From positions 1,261,048 through 1,325,047 of the forward strand of contig NZ_JAFKCU010000001.1 of assembly GCF_017254845.1 (NCBI RefSeq): a stretch of DNA of 64,000 nt. The letters are read 5' to 3'. A program made the position numbers and the translations under genes. Source of the DNA: Algoriphagus pacificus. Lineage in GTDB: Bacteria; Bacteroidota; Bacteroidia; Cytophagales; Cyclobacteriaceae. Under the pieces are notes generated by a model. It was not told the origin of the DNA, did not search any database, and worked only from the letters and a program-made list of their open reading frames with translations. Every line of letters begins with the position of its first letter. Position 1 is the first letter of the stretch. Positions 27,202-36,340 of this stretch are shown here, in pieces.

Positions 27202-29631
27202 ATGTTTAAACGCTTATCTGTCATTTTCTTTTTTGTCACTTTTGGCTTTGCAGAAGCACAAGAAATAAAGCTAAAGGGAAGAATTCAAGATGGTTCCAGT
27301 GGAAATCCCCTGGAGTTTGCCAATGTGGCTTTATTGAATGCTCAGGATTCATCCTTGGTAACGGGTGGAATGAGCGATCTTGATGGTAGCTTCGAATTTA
27401 ACGCCAAAGCCGGGAAATACATTTTTAGAGTTGGGTTTATCGGTTATCTGGAATTTTATGAAAATATAAGTTTAGGCCAAAAGCCAAATGTCAATTTCGG
27501 CACCATCAAACTGCAACCAGATGCTCAAAATCTGGAGGAAGTAGTTGTGGAAGGAGTTACCTCTATGTTTGAATCGGATATCGATAAGCGAACGTATAAT
27601 GTGGAAAACAGCATCGTGGCAGAAGGGGCGACGGCTTCTCAATTGTTAAGTACTTTGCCATCCATCCAAGTCGATGAAGAAGGAGGTATTACAATGAGAG
27701 GCAGTGGAAACATTCTTATTTATATTAATGGTAGGCCATCTAATTTATCTGGGGATGATGCTGAAAGTATTCTTTCTCAGTTTCCTGCGAATAGTATCAA
27801 ATCCGTAGAATTGATCACGAACCCATCTTCACGATATGACGCAACAGGTGTGGGGGGCATTATAAATATTGTCTTAAAGAAAAATGAGAATTTGGGCTTC
27901 AATGGCCAAGTCAATGCTTCTATCGGGACAAGAGAAAAATATCAGGCTGGGATAAACCTAAATTATGGTACAGAAAAGGCCAATTATTATGCTTCCTACA
28001 ATTGGCAGAACAGATGGCAGCGAGAGAATGGATTTGGAAATAGGACTACTTCATTGCCTAATTTTTCTCCAACCTTAGAGCAAGTTCAAGATGGATATGA
28101 AAAAGAAAAGACCCATTTAATCAGAGCCGGAGTTGATTATTCCTTGACTGAAAATGGGACTTTAGGAATTTATTTCCAGGGAAATTTTGATGATGAAACA
28201 GAGTTTGCAGAAATCAATCAGGATAACCTTAGTCAAACGGGATCTCTCGATTCAAGCTTTGTCAGGATCAACAATGAATTGAGTAATAGTTCCAATTATG
28301 AGGGGGGAATCAACTACACTTGGAATATTGATTCCTTGGGACAAAAGTTATACACTTCACTGTCTTATGCCTATGATGAGAGGTCACAAGTGGAGTTTTA
28401 TAACCAAGAGTTTTTCACTTCCGAAGGAGCTTCTGATCCATCGAAGCGCTTATCTCAAGTCAATGACAGACCGAGAACCAGTCATTTGTTTGTCGGTCAA
28501 CTAGATTATGAAAAGCCATTTAATGATAAAGCAAGTATTGAATCTGGATTGAAAGCTACCTTGGGAGATTGGACATGGGGCCAGGAGTTTTCGCAAGGGG
28601 ATCAGACCAATGACTTTAATCCAACGCCTGTCGATACGCTGACAGATACCTATTATTTCGATCAAAATGTTTATGCGGCTTATTTTACTTTTAAAAATAA
28701 AGCCGGAAAATTCGGTTATCAGCTGGGCTTAAGGGCAGAGTATACCGACCAACTTGGAGAAACTGACCGAAATAATGAATACATCCCGACTGATTACTTC
28801 AATCTTTTCCCAAGTACATTTTTCAGCTATACCATTGCATCTGAAAATGAATTGACGGCTAATTACACGAGAAGAATTTCCCGACCTAGTATTTGGGATT
28901 TGGCACCGATCTACCAAGTCAGAGATCAGTATAATCTGAGCATTGGTAATCCCTATCTGAAGCCTGAATTTACGGACAGTTATGAGTTGGGCTATATGAA
29001 AGGTTGGGAGAGATATCTACTAAATGCAACTGTTTATCATCGATTCAGCACCGATGTGGAAACCAGAATTACCACATTGACGGACGATAATGTAGCGATT
29101 CAAAGCAGAGAAAATGCAGACACCAGAGCCAGTACAGGTTTTGAACTGATTAATCAAATTCAGATTTCCAATAATTTTGATGCGACCTTAACCGGGAATT
29201 TCTTCTACTCAAAAATCAATGCAAACAATGTGGAGGGCAGGGATCTAAGTAATGAAAATTTCAGTTGGACACTAAGTTTACTCGGAAATATACTGGTGCC
29301 AAAATGGTTCAGCGTTCAGCTTCAGGGAAATTACAGAGGTCCGATTGTTTTGCCACAAGGTCAAATAGAACCACAGGCTACGCTTACGGTAGGTATGAGA
29401 AAAGATCTGTTTAATAACAAAGCAACTGTCAGCTTAAATGTCAGCGATATATTCAATACCCGTAAATTCATGATTACAACGGAGGACCCTCGATTTACTC
29501 AATACAGGGAGTTCCAGCGAGAATCTAGAATTGGGACGCTATCCTTCACTTATCGATTTGGAGGATTTAAGGAAAAAGGAGCTGAAAGAAGTAGAAGAGA
29601 AGGTGGAGATGATTTTGGGGATGATTTTTAA
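27202..29631 (+). CDS. TonB-dependent outer-membrane receptor with carboxypeptidase-like N domain
   Basis: An 809-residue outer-membrane protein. The ATG at 27202 gives the signal peptide MFKRLSVIFFFVTFGFAEAQ; the start at 27139 would place 21 unrelated residues before it. A CarboxypepD_reg-like domain follows (LKGRIQDGSSGNPLEFANVALLNAQDSSLVTGG...), then a plug domain (MRGSGNILIYINGRPSNLSG, RYDATGVGGIINIVLKK) and an outer-membrane beta-barrel family domain to the end. It is SusC-related but of the smaller type with no SusD partner next to it, so a non-glycan ligand such as a siderophore or peptide is possible. The tail is charged (ERSRREGGDDFGDDF). Confidence 0.9.
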   Translation: MFKRLSVIFFFVTFGFAEAQEIKLKGRIQDGSSGNPLEFANVALLNAQDSSLVTGGMSDLDGSFEFNAKAGKYIFRVGFIGYLEFYENISLGQKPNVNFGTIKLQPDAQNLEEVVVEGVTSMFESDIDKRTYNVENSIVAEGATASQLLSTLPSIQVDEEGGITMRGSGNILIYINGRPSNLSGDDAESILSQFPANSIKSVELITNPSSRYDATGVGGIINIVLKKNENLGFNGQVNASIGTREKYQAGINLNYGTEKANYYASYNWQNRWQRENGFGNRTTSLPNFSPTLEQVQDGYEKEKTHLIRAGVDYSLTENGTLGIYFQGNFDDETEFAEINQDNLSQTGSLDSSFVRINNELSNSSNYEGGINYTWNIDSLGQKLYTSLSYAYDERSQVEFYNQEFFTSEGASDPSKRLSQVNDRPRTSHLFVGQLDYEKPFNDKASIESGLKATLGDWTWGQEFSQGDQTNDFNPTPVDTLTDTYYFDQNVYAAYFTFKNKAGKFGYQLGLRAEYTDQLGETDRNNEYIPTDYFNLFPSTFFSYTIASENELTANYTRRISRPSIWDLAPIYQVRDQYNLSIGNPYLKPEFTDSYELGYMKGWERYLLNATVYHRFSTDVETRITTLTDDNVAIQSRENADTRASTGFELINQIQISNNFDATLTGNFFYSKINANNVEGRDLSNENFSWTLSLLGNILVPKWFSVQLQGNYRGPIVLPQGQIEPQATLTVGMRKDLFNNKATVSLNVSDIFNTRKFMITTEDPRFTQYREFQRESRIGTLSFTYRFGGFKEKGAERSRREGGDDFGDDF

Positions 29632-29654
29632 TTGAGCATCTCTTATCTTGGAGA

Positions 29655-30371
29655 ATGACTTTACTTGTAGAACAAATCAAAGCAGCTTTGAAGGATAAGG
29701 CAATTCCTGAAAAGGCTGCTTTTTTTCCTAAATTCTTTAAATCCGGACCAGGTGAATATGGGGAAGGGGATAAATTCTTAGGAGTTAAAGTTCCCGAGCA
29801 ACGGAAAATAGCCAAGTCTGTTTTCAAAGAAATAAGCCAAGCTGAAATAGAGACCTTGATGCATGATGATTATCATGAGGTTAGATTGACTGGAGTAATG
29901 ATTTTGGTCTATCGCTATGAAAAGCTGAAATCAGACGAGGACCGAAAGAAGTTGGTGGATTTTTACCTTTCGAATTTAAAATGGGTAAATAATTGGGATC
30001 TGGTAGATAGCTCTTGCCATCATATTTTGGGGCATTATTATCTGAATCGAGACAAATCGCTTTTTTATAAATTGGCTGCAAAAAATCATCTCTGGAGTCA
30101 GCGTGTAGCCATGGTCAGCAGCTATTATTGGATCAAAAGAGGTGAGTTTGAAGATGCTTTAGCCTTGGCTGAAAAGTTTCTAGATCACCCACATGACCTA
30201 ATGCATAAAGCTGTTGGATGGATGCTTAGAGAGATTGGAAATCAAGATTATGAGGTCGAATATGCATTTTTGAAAAAGCATTACCAACAAATGCCTAGAA
30301 CCGCCCTACGCTATGCTATCGAAAAATTTGATGAGGATGTGAGGCAGGATTTTTTGAAAGGAAGAGTTTGA
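29655..30371 (+). CDS. DNA alkylation repair protein (AlkD-like)
   Basis: A 238-residue all-helical HEAT-repeat protein of the AlkC/AlkD glycosylase family, which excises N3- and N7-alkylated bases. Recognisable segments are FFPKFFKSGPGEYGEGDKFLGVKVPEQRKIAK, the NNWDLVDSSCHHILGHYYL helix (W and D contact the lesion in AlkD) and HDLMHKAVGWMLREIGN. It lies 23 bases after the receptor gene but functionally unrelated. It is convergent with the ABC-F gene across a repeat-rich spacer. Confidence 0.9.
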   Translation: MTLLVEQIKAALKDKAIPEKAAFFPKFFKSGPGEYGEGDKFLGVKVPEQRKIAKSVFKEISQAEIETLMHDDYHEVRLTGVMILVYRYEKLKSDEDRKKLVDFYLSNLKWVNNWDLVDSSCHHILGHYYLNRDKSLFYKLAAKNHLWSQRVAMVSSYYWIKRGEFEDALALAEKFLDHPHDLMHKAVGWMLREIGNQDYEVEYAFLKKHYQQMPRTALRYAIEKFDEDVRQDFLKGRV

Positions 30372-30443
30372 AGTCAGAAGTCTAAAATCAGAAATCTGAA
30401 TAAGTCAGGCTGAGCATCCCGACAGTTGTACGGGATTGAAGCC
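30371..30443. repeat. Intergenic repeat-type sequence (AAGTC/AATC motifs plus REP-like segment)
   Basis: AAGTCAGAAGTC-TAAAATCAGAAATCTGAA (30371-30400) is built of short near-repeats. It is followed by GTCAGGCTGAGC...TTGAAGCCC (30403-30443), which contains the hairpin ATCCCG-n9-CGGGAT (30416-30436). The second part resembles the GTCAGGCTGAGCGGAGTCGAAGCC element scattered in Bacteroidota genomes, here with its centre replaced. A related segment lies inside the ABC-F gene at 30825-30850. Confidence 0.55.
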
Positions 30444-30598
30444 CTTGTAGCCTCAGACGTATCTTTTCTTTTTAAAAAGACAGCTCTTGAGCAGATATTA
30501 AAAAAGATAGCTACGCAGAAAAAATGAAAATCAATTTTATCTCCCGAAGCGTAACTCTCCGCAGGCATATTTCAGTGGAGCTGTATTTCGCTTTAGCC

Positions 30599-32509
30599 CT
30601 ATTCTATTCCTTCCAATTCACTTAATTCTAACCAAGTCAATTCCAATTCTTCTAGCTGAGCATCTATCTCCGCTATCCGATTCGATTGCTTGATCAATTC
30701 CTCATGATCATCGATTCCAGCAGCGATTTTATCAGTGATGCTGGACTTTTCCTTTTCCAATTTGGCAATTGAAGCGTTCACTTCCTTAAACTCCTGCTTC
30801 TGCTTGTAACTAGCTTTTGCTTTTGTCTGGTTGAGCGGAGTCGAAGCCTCAACTTTAGTGTCGGCAACTTTATTCTCTGGTTCTTGAATCTTGGTTCTTG
30901 AATCTAGATTCTTGTTTTCTTTTTCCCACTCTCGGAAATCAGTATAGTTGCCTGGGAAATCTTTGATCTCTCCTTCTCCTTCGAAAACAAACAAATGCTC
31001 CACCAATCGATCCATAAAATATCGATCGTGAGAAACAATAATCAAACAGCCTGGAAAGGAATCCAAAAATTCCTCCAGTGTGTTTAGCGTCATCAAATCC
31101 AGATCGTTGGTAGGTTCATCGAGAATCAGGAAGTTTGGATTCTTGATCAAAACCATCAAGAGCTGAAGTCTTCTACGCTCTCCACCGCTGAGTTTGGCAA
31201 TCGGAGTATGTTGTTGCTTTGGAGGGAAACCAAACTGGGTCAAAAACTGCGAAACGGTGATGGTGGCACCTCCTGCGATATTCACGACTTCAGCCACGTC
31301 CTTGACGATATCGATCAATCGCTTTTCCTCATCAAAGCTACTTTCTTCCTGTCTGTAATAACCAAACGCAGTGGTTTGTCCAATCGAGATTTTCCCGGCA
31401 TCCGGCGCCAATTGACCGGTAATCATATTAAGGAAAGTGGTTTTTCCGGCACCATTTGGTCCTACAATCCCCACACGATCTTTCTTCCTGAAAGTATATG
31501 AGAAATCATTGACAATAGCTTTGTCCCCAAAGGACTTTTGCATTTTCTCAATTTCGATGATCTTATTTCCAAGGCGCTGCGTAGTCACGGTCAACTGGAT
31601 GTCCCGCTCTTCACGCTTCTGAGAGGCTTTTTCTTTGGTTTCTTCGAAAGCATCTACCCTATATTTCGCTTTGGTACTTCTTGCTTTCGGCTGGCGACGA
31701 ATCCAATCGAGTTCTTTTTTGTAAAGACTTTTAGCTTTCTCTAGCTCAATATCTTCAATCTCCATCCGTTCGGCTTTCTTGTCCAAGAAATAGCCATAAT
31801 TACCCATGTAGCGATGAACTTTCCCTTGATCAAGTTCTAAAATTTCATTGGTCACTTTCTCTAGGAAATATCGATCGTGAGTAACCATAAAAAGGGCAAG
31901 ATTCGCTTTTGCCAGATAATCTTCAAGCCATTCGATTGTTTCCAAATCCAAATGGTTGGTAGGTTCATCGAGTAAAAGCAAATCAGGTTTTTCCAGAATG
32001 GCTTTTGCCAAAGCAACTCGCTTTCGCTGACCACCGGAAAGTGTTCCAACAGGCAATTCTGTGTCATGTAGTCCCAGTTTCCCCAAAACTTCCTTTACCT
32101 GATATTCAAAATCCCAAGCCTGGAAGGCATCCATTTTCTCGAAAAGGACAGCCATTTTGTCGGAGTTATCAATGCCCCTTTCTGCTTCCAGCATGGCTTT
32201 ATGATAATCCTCTATTACCTTAAGAATTTCAGAATTACTTTGATCAAAAATGGTCTGGTAAATACTCATTGTACCTTCAAAAACTGGGTTTTGGTGCACA
32301 TAAGCGACTTTCACCTGTTGGTTAATTCCAACTTGACCTGTGTCAGGAATCTCTAAGCCCATGATGATTTTCATCAAAGTGGATTTTCCTGCACCATTGA
32401 TACCCACTAAAGCGATTTTCTGGCCTTGGGAAATGCCAAAAGAGATATTGGAAAAAAGCTTGCGTTCCCCGAAAGCTTTACTGAGGTTTTCGACCGAAAG
32501 GTAATTCAT
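30599..32509 (-). CDS. uup: ABC-F ATPase, Uup-like
   Basis: A 636-residue soluble protein with two ABC domains. Domain 1: Walker A VGINGAGKST, signature TLSGGQRKRVALAKA and Walker B LLLLDEPTNHLD. Domain 2: GPNGAGKTT, KLSGGERRRLQLL and FLILDEPTNDLD. No membrane part is present. The C terminus (from about residue 565) is a coiled coil (KASYKQKQEFKEVNASIAKLEKEKS...) as in Uup, and the E. coli Uup length is similar. ABC-F proteins act on the ribosome; Uup also influences transposon excision. Linker residues about 530-562 are encoded by two intergenic-type repeats read in frame (30825-30850 and 30875-30914). Uup assignment is by the C-terminal coiled coil. Confidence 0.88.
   Translation of the reverse strand: MNYLSVENLSKAFGERKLFSNISFGISQGQKIALVGINGAGKSTLMKIIMGLEIPDTGQVGINQQVKVAYVHQNPVFEGTMSIYQTIFDQSNSEILKVIEDYHKAMLEAERGIDNSDKMAVLFEKMDAFQAWDFEYQVKEVLGKLGLHDTELPVGTLSGGQRKRVALAKAILEKPDLLLLDEPTNHLDLETIEWLEDYLAKANLALFMVTHDRYFLEKVTNEILELDQGKVHRYMGNYGYFLDKKAERMEIEDIELEKAKSLYKKELDWIRRQPKARSTKAKYRVDAFEETKEKASQKREERDIQLTVTTQRLGNKIIEIEKMQKSFGDKAIVNDFSYTFRKKDRVGIVGPNGAGKTTFLNMITGQLAPDAGKISIGQTTAFGYYRQEESSFDEEKRLIDIVKDVAEVVNIAGGATITVSQFLTQFGFPPKQQHTPIAKLSGGERRRLQLLMVLIKNPNFLILDEPTNDLDLMTLNTLEEFLDSFPGCLIIVSHDRYFMDRLVEHLFVFEGEGEIKDFPGNYTDFREWEKENKNLDSRTKIQEPENKVADTKVEASTPLNQTKAKASYKQKQEFKEVNASIAKLEKEKSSITDKIAAGIDDHEELIKQSNRIAEIDAQLEELELTWLELSELEGIE
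30825..30850 (-). repeat. REP-like element inside the ABC-F coding sequence
   Basis: GTCTGGTTGAGCGGAGTCGAAGCCTC on the plus strand is nearly the GTCAGGCTGAGCGGAGTCGAAGCC element I know from Bacteroidota intergenic spacers. On the coding strand it encodes part of EASTPLNQT in the linker before the coiled coil. A related partial element lies just past the gene (30403-30443). Confidence 0.55.
30875..30914 (-). repeat. 14-bp tandem repeat inside the ABC-F linker
   Basis: TTCTTGAATCTTGG, TTCTTGAATCTAGA, TTCTTG in tandem on the plus strand (30881-30914), preceded by TCTGG. On the coding strand it reads NLDSRTKIQEPEN. The unit resembles AAGAATCAAGAACC-type spacer repeats. Non-multiple-of-three unit length argues it was captured rather than shaped as protein repeat. 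Confidence 0.6.
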
Positions 32510-32585
32510 GCCGCAAAAGTAGGGAAAAGGAAAGGGAGTATCTGTATGACTTCCTAAGTTTCAATAGAAAAGCTATTTTCAATCT

Positions 32586-33071
32586 ATGAAAACCATCCAC
32601 GACATTCTCAAACTCGGCGATCCTAGACTTTACGAAATATGTGAGCCTGTTTTAGAATCAGAATTAATCCAAGTCCCAAATTGGGCTCAGCAACTTCATG
32701 AGGCCATGGAAGATATTCGAAGTGTGTATGGTTTCGGCAGAGGAATCGCAGCTCCACAGTTGGGGATTATGAAGCGGATGTTTTATCTAAACTTGGATAA
32801 ACCCTATATTATCCTTAATCCTGAACTGAAAAACCTTAGTGAGGAAGAGTTTGAGCTTTGGGACGATTGCATGAGTTTCCCAAATTTACTCGTAAAAGTA
32901 AGCAGGCATCAATCTTTAACTTTGGTCTACAGAGATGAAAACTGGAAGCAGCAGGAATGGGAAGTTTCAGGAGCTATTTCAGAATTGATCCAGCATGAAT
33001 ACGATCATCTCAACGGTGTTTTATGCACAATGAGAGCGATTGATCAGAAAAGTTTTCGCTGGAAAGAATAG
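32586..33071 (+). CDS. Divergent peptide deformylase
   Basis: 161 residues with all three deformylase motifs, altered in the second: GRGIAAPQLG (residues 51-60, consensus GxGxAAPQ), WDDCMSFP around metal ligand C95 (consensus EGCLS), and QHEYDHLNG with metal ligands H137 and H141 and catalytic E138. Deformylase removes the formyl group from nascent peptides. Metal ligands and catalytic glutamate are kept, so activity is plausible. But the EGCLS to DDCMS change suggests this is a paralogue with other specificity, with the housekeeping def elsewhere. It is divergent from uup and upstream of carB with a 152-base gap. Confidence 0.82.
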   Translation: MKTIHDILKLGDPRLYEICEPVLESELIQVPNWAQQLHEAMEDIRSVYGFGRGIAAPQLGIMKRMFYLNLDKPYIILNPELKNLSEEEFELWDDCMSFPNLLVKVSRHQSLTLVYRDENWKQQEWEVSGAISELIQHEYDHLNGVLCTMRAIDQKSFRWKE

Positions 33072-33167
33072 CTTGAATTAACTTTGTGATTAGATTTCTA
33101 GTTAACGAATTGCCAATACTTTGCCAGATTAATTGTAATTAACCCTTCCCCTTCGGGATTTTTTTTC

Positions 33168-33175
33168 TAATTTTG
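33168..33175 (+). promoter_or_regulatory. carB -7 element
   Basis: TAATTTTG fits TAnnTTTG, 48 bases before the carB ATG. No clear TTG at -33. Confidence 0.5.
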
Positions 33176-33223
33176 CCCCAATTTGGACGTAAGTAATTTC
33201 ATCTTTCTATTCCCCCTCTTGTA

Positions 33224-36043
33224 ATGCCAAAAGATAGTAGCATCAAGCACGTACTCATCATCGGTTCTGGTCCCATCGTCATAGGTCAGGCATGTGAATT
33301 TGATTATTCAGGTTCCCAAGCCGCGAGGTCTCTTCGAGAAGAAGGGATTATAGTGACATTGATCAATTCAAATCCTGCCACCATCATGACTGATCCGGTG
33401 ACAGCAGATCATGTGTATTTGCTTCCACTGGAGAAGAAATCTATCATCAAAATCCTAACTGAACATCCGGATATTGATGCGGTACTTCCTACCATGGGTG
33501 GGCAGACAGCTCTTAACCTTGCAATAGATTGCGAAAACGCAGGTATTTGGAAGAAATTTAATACCAGAATGATCGGTGTGGATATCGATGCGATCGATAC
33601 AGCCGAAAACAGAGAAAAATTCAAAGCACTGATGGAAAAAATCGGTGTGGGTGTTTGTAAAGGATCTACCGCAACTTCTTTCCTTCAGGGAAAAGAGATC
33701 GCTCAGGAAATTGGATTCCCTTTGATTATCCGTGCTTCATACACCTTAGGTGGAGCAGGTGGAGCTTTCGTAGAGAAAGCAGAAGATTTCGAAAAACATC
33801 TTAGTGCAGGACTTCAAGCTTCTCCGGTTCATGAGGTTTTGATAGAGCAAAGTATCCTCGGTTGGAAAGAATACGAGTTGGAGGTAATGCGTGATAACAT
33901 TGGGAACATGATCGTAATCTGTTCTATCGAAAACTTCGATCCGATGGGTGTTCACACAGGAGATTCAATCACAGTGGCACCAGCATTGACTTTGCCAGAC
34001 ACAGTTTATCAGCGCATGAGAAATTATGCGATTACAATGATGAACAGCATCGGAAACTTCGCAGGTGGCTGTAATGTGCAGTTCTCCGTGAGTCCTGATA
34101 ACGAAACCATCATTGGTATCGAAATCAACCCTCGTGTTTCCAGATCCTCAGCTTTGGCATCCAAAGCAACAGGTTACCCAATTGCTAAAGTTGCTGCGAA
34201 ACTAGCCATCGGATATAATTTGGATGAACTTCCAAACTCTATTACCGGTACAACTTCCGCATTCTTTGAACCTACCATTGACTATGTGATTGTAAAAATC
34301 CCACGCTGGAACTTTGACAAATTCAAAGGGTCTGACAGAAGACTGGGACTTTCTATGAAAGCAGTAGGTGAGGTAATGGGAATTGGTAGAAACTTCCAAG
34401 AAGCACTTCAAAAAGCCTGTCAGTCTCTTGAAATCAAGAGAAATGGCCTAGGCGCTGATGGAAAAGAGCTGAAAGACCAAGATAAAATTTTATACTCTTT
34501 GGCGAATCCTAGCTGGAACAGACTTTTCCATGTGTATGATGCTTTCAAATTGGGTATTTCTTTCAGAACCATTCATGATTTGACTAAAATCGATAAGTGG
34601 TTCTTGAGACAAATTGAAGAATTGGTTCATCTTGAAGATGAGATCGAAAAATATGACATCGACACCATTCCATATGAAATCATGGATATGGCGAAGAAAA
34701 GAGGCTACGCGGACCGTCAATTAGCTCATTTGCTAGGTTGTCTGGAAAGCGAAGTCTTCCAAAAAAGATATGAGGAAATGGGTATCAAACGTGTGTACAA
34801 GTTGGTAGATACTTGTGCTGCTGAATTTGAAGCCCAAACTCCATATTATTATTCCTCTTTCGGAGAAGAAAACGAGTCTATCAAGACGGACAAAAAGAAA
34901 ATCGTAGTCTTGGGTTCAGGTCCTAACCGCGTAGGTCAGGGTATTGAATTTGACTACTCTTGTGTTCATGGGGTATTGGCAGCGAAAGAATGTGGCTACG
35001 AAACTATCATGATCAACTGTAACCCTGAGACAGTTTCTACTGACTTCGACGTGGCTGATAAGTTGTATTTTGAGCCAGTTTTCTGGGAACATATCTACGA
35101 AATCATCCTTCACGAAAAGCCAGAAGGTGTAATCGTTCAGTTGGGTGGTCAGACTGCTTTGAAATTGGCAGAAAAACTGGAGAAATACGGAATTAAAATC
35201 ATTGGTACCAGCTTTAAAGCTTTGGATCTAGCTGAGGATAGAGGATTATTCTCTACGCTGTTGAAGGAAAACGATGTTCCTTATCCAGAGTTTGGAACTG
35301 TTCACAATACAGATGAAGCTTTGGAACTTTGCAAAACTATCGGCTTCCCATTGTTAGTAAGACCATCTTACGTATTAGGTGGACAGGGGATGAAGATTGT
35401 GATCAACGAAAAGGAATTGGAAGAGCATGTGGTAAATGTGCTAAGAGACATTCCTAATAATGAAATCCTCTTGGATCACTTCTTGGAAGGTGCTATTGAA
35501 GCAGAAGCGGATGCCATCTGTGATGGAGAAAATGTATACATCATCGGAATTATGCAGCATATCGAACCTGCTGGAATTCACTCAGGTGATTCATATGCGG
35601 TACTTCCTCCATACAATTTGGGCGATTTGGTAATCAGACAGATTGAGACTTACACAGAAAAAATTGCCTTGGCTCTAAAAACTGTCGGCTTAATCAATAT
35701 CCAGTTCGCAATCAAAAATGACAAAGTTTACATCATTGAGGCGAACCCAAGAGCATCCAGAACCGTTCCGTTTATCTGTAAGGCTTATCGGGAACCTTAT
35801 GTAAATTACGCCGTAAAGGTGATGCTAGGAGAGAAAAAAGTGACAGACTTTGAATTCAAACCTTACAAAAAGGGTTATGCAATCAAGGAACCTGTGTTCT
35901 CTTTCCATAAATTCCCGAATGTCAACAAAGAATTGGGACCTGAAATGAAGTCAACCGGTGAAGCGATTTACTTTATCGATGACCTGATGGACGATTATTT
36001 CTTGAAAATCTACTCAGAGCGAAATCTCTACTTGAGCAGATAA
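33224..36043 (+). CDS. carB: Carbamoyl-phosphate synthase large chain without the C-terminal allosteric domain
   Basis: It makes carbamoyl phosphate from bicarbonate, ammonia and ATP for pyrimidine and arginine synthesis. Two homologous halves are visible, each an ATP-grasp unit: HVLIIGSGPIVIGQACEFDYSGSQA with IRASYTLGGAGGAF, and VVLGSGPNRVGQGIEFDYSCVH with VRPSYVLGGQGMKIV. The 939-residue protein ends (FIDDLMDDYFLKIYSERNLYLSR) where the roughly 130-residue MGS-like regulatory domain of the 1,070-residue E. coli enzyme would begin, so UMP/ornithine control as in E. coli is missing. This short form is usual in Bacteroidota. carA is not adjacent; arginine genes lie 23 kb downstream. Confidence 0.95.
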   Translation: MPKDSSIKHVLIIGSGPIVIGQACEFDYSGSQAARSLREEGIIVTLINSNPATIMTDPVTADHVYLLPLEKKSIIKILTEHPDIDAVLPTMGGQTALNLAIDCENAGIWKKFNTRMIGVDIDAIDTAENREKFKALMEKIGVGVCKGSTATSFLQGKEIAQEIGFPLIIRASYTLGGAGGAFVEKAEDFEKHLSAGLQASPVHEVLIEQSILGWKEYELEVMRDNIGNMIVICSIENFDPMGVHTGDSITVAPALTLPDTVYQRMRNYAITMMNSIGNFAGGCNVQFSVSPDNETIIGIEINPRVSRSSALASKATGYPIAKVAAKLAIGYNLDELPNSITGTTSAFFEPTIDYVIVKIPRWNFDKFKGSDRRLGLSMKAVGEVMGIGRNFQEALQKACQSLEIKRNGLGADGKELKDQDKILYSLANPSWNRLFHVYDAFKLGISFRTIHDLTKIDKWFLRQIEELVHLEDEIEKYDIDTIPYEIMDMAKKRGYADRQLAHLLGCLESEVFQKRYEEMGIKRVYKLVDTCAAEFEAQTPYYYSSFGEENESIKTDKKKIVVLGSGPNRVGQGIEFDYSCVHGVLAAKECGYETIMINCNPETVSTDFDVADKLYFEPVFWEHIYEIILHEKPEGVIVQLGGQTALKLAEKLEKYGIKIIGTSFKALDLAEDRGLFSTLLKENDVPYPEFGTVHNTDEALELCKTIGFPLLVRPSYVLGGQGMKIVINEKELEEHVVNVLRDIPNNEILLDHFLEGAIEAEADAICDGENVYIIGIMQHIEPAGIHSGDSYAVLPPYNLGDLVIRQIETYTEKIALALKTVGLINIQFAIKNDKVYIIEANPRASRTVPFICKAYREPYVNYAVKVMLGEKKVTDFEFKPYKKGYAIKEPVFSFHKFPNVNKELGPEMKSTGEAIYFIDDLMDDYFLKIYSERNLYLSR

Positions 36044-36067
36044 TCCTGATAAAAAATTTAAATAGTT

Positions 36068-36325
36068 TTGGTAAAATTTCTTGTCATATTACTTGGAGTC
36101 GGCTGGCTATTAGGCCAGCTGATCCGGTATTTTCTCCGATCTAAGCTTGCTAAGTTTGCGCAGCAAGTGAATGAAGCTGCCAAAGAGCAGCAACGTGCTC
36201 AAGCTCATGCGTCTCGATCAAAGGACGAGGTAGTAGTAGACTATGTGCCTCAGCAGTTTAAAGAGAAAAGGCAGAAAGATATAAAAGGAGGCGATTACGT
36301 CGACTACGAAGAAGTGAAGGATTAA
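36068..36325 (+). CDS. DUF4834 family small membrane protein
   Basis: 85 residues. One N-terminal membrane helix (VKFLVILLGVGWLLGQLIRYFL) is followed by a charged cytoplasmic tail (KLAKFAQQVNEAAKEQQRAQAHASRSKDEVVVDYVPQQFKEKRQ) and the acidic end DYVDYEEVKD. The start is TTG at 36068; no ATG lies upstream in frame before carB and later starts would remove the helix. It lies 24 bases after carB and is likely co-transcribed. The family is Bacteroidota-specific and functionally unknown. A terminator overlaps its stop codon. Confidence 0.8.
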   Translation: MVKFLVILLGVGWLLGQLIRYFLRSKLAKFAQQVNEAAKEQQRAQAHASRSKDEVVVDYVPQQFKEKRQKDIKGGDYVDYEEVKD

Positions 36326-36340
36326 CCTTTCACTTTTTTT
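36312..36340 (+). terminator. Terminator overlapping the DUF4834 stop
   Basis: AAGTGAAGG (36312-36320), loop ATTAA, CCTTTCACTT (36326-36335) with one bulged base, then T run. The stop codon TAA is in the loop. It lies before the convergent methyltransferase gene. Confidence 0.7.

Noticed and set aside
30374-30568. 64-residue ORF on the minus strand after the AlkD gene
   Set aside because: It is composed mostly of repeat-type sequence, has no family features and overlaps the spacer repeats.
30881-30914. CRISPR-like repeats in the ABC-F gene
   Set aside because: The 14-base units are directly adjacent with no spacers and lie in a coding linker; this is a tandem repeat only.
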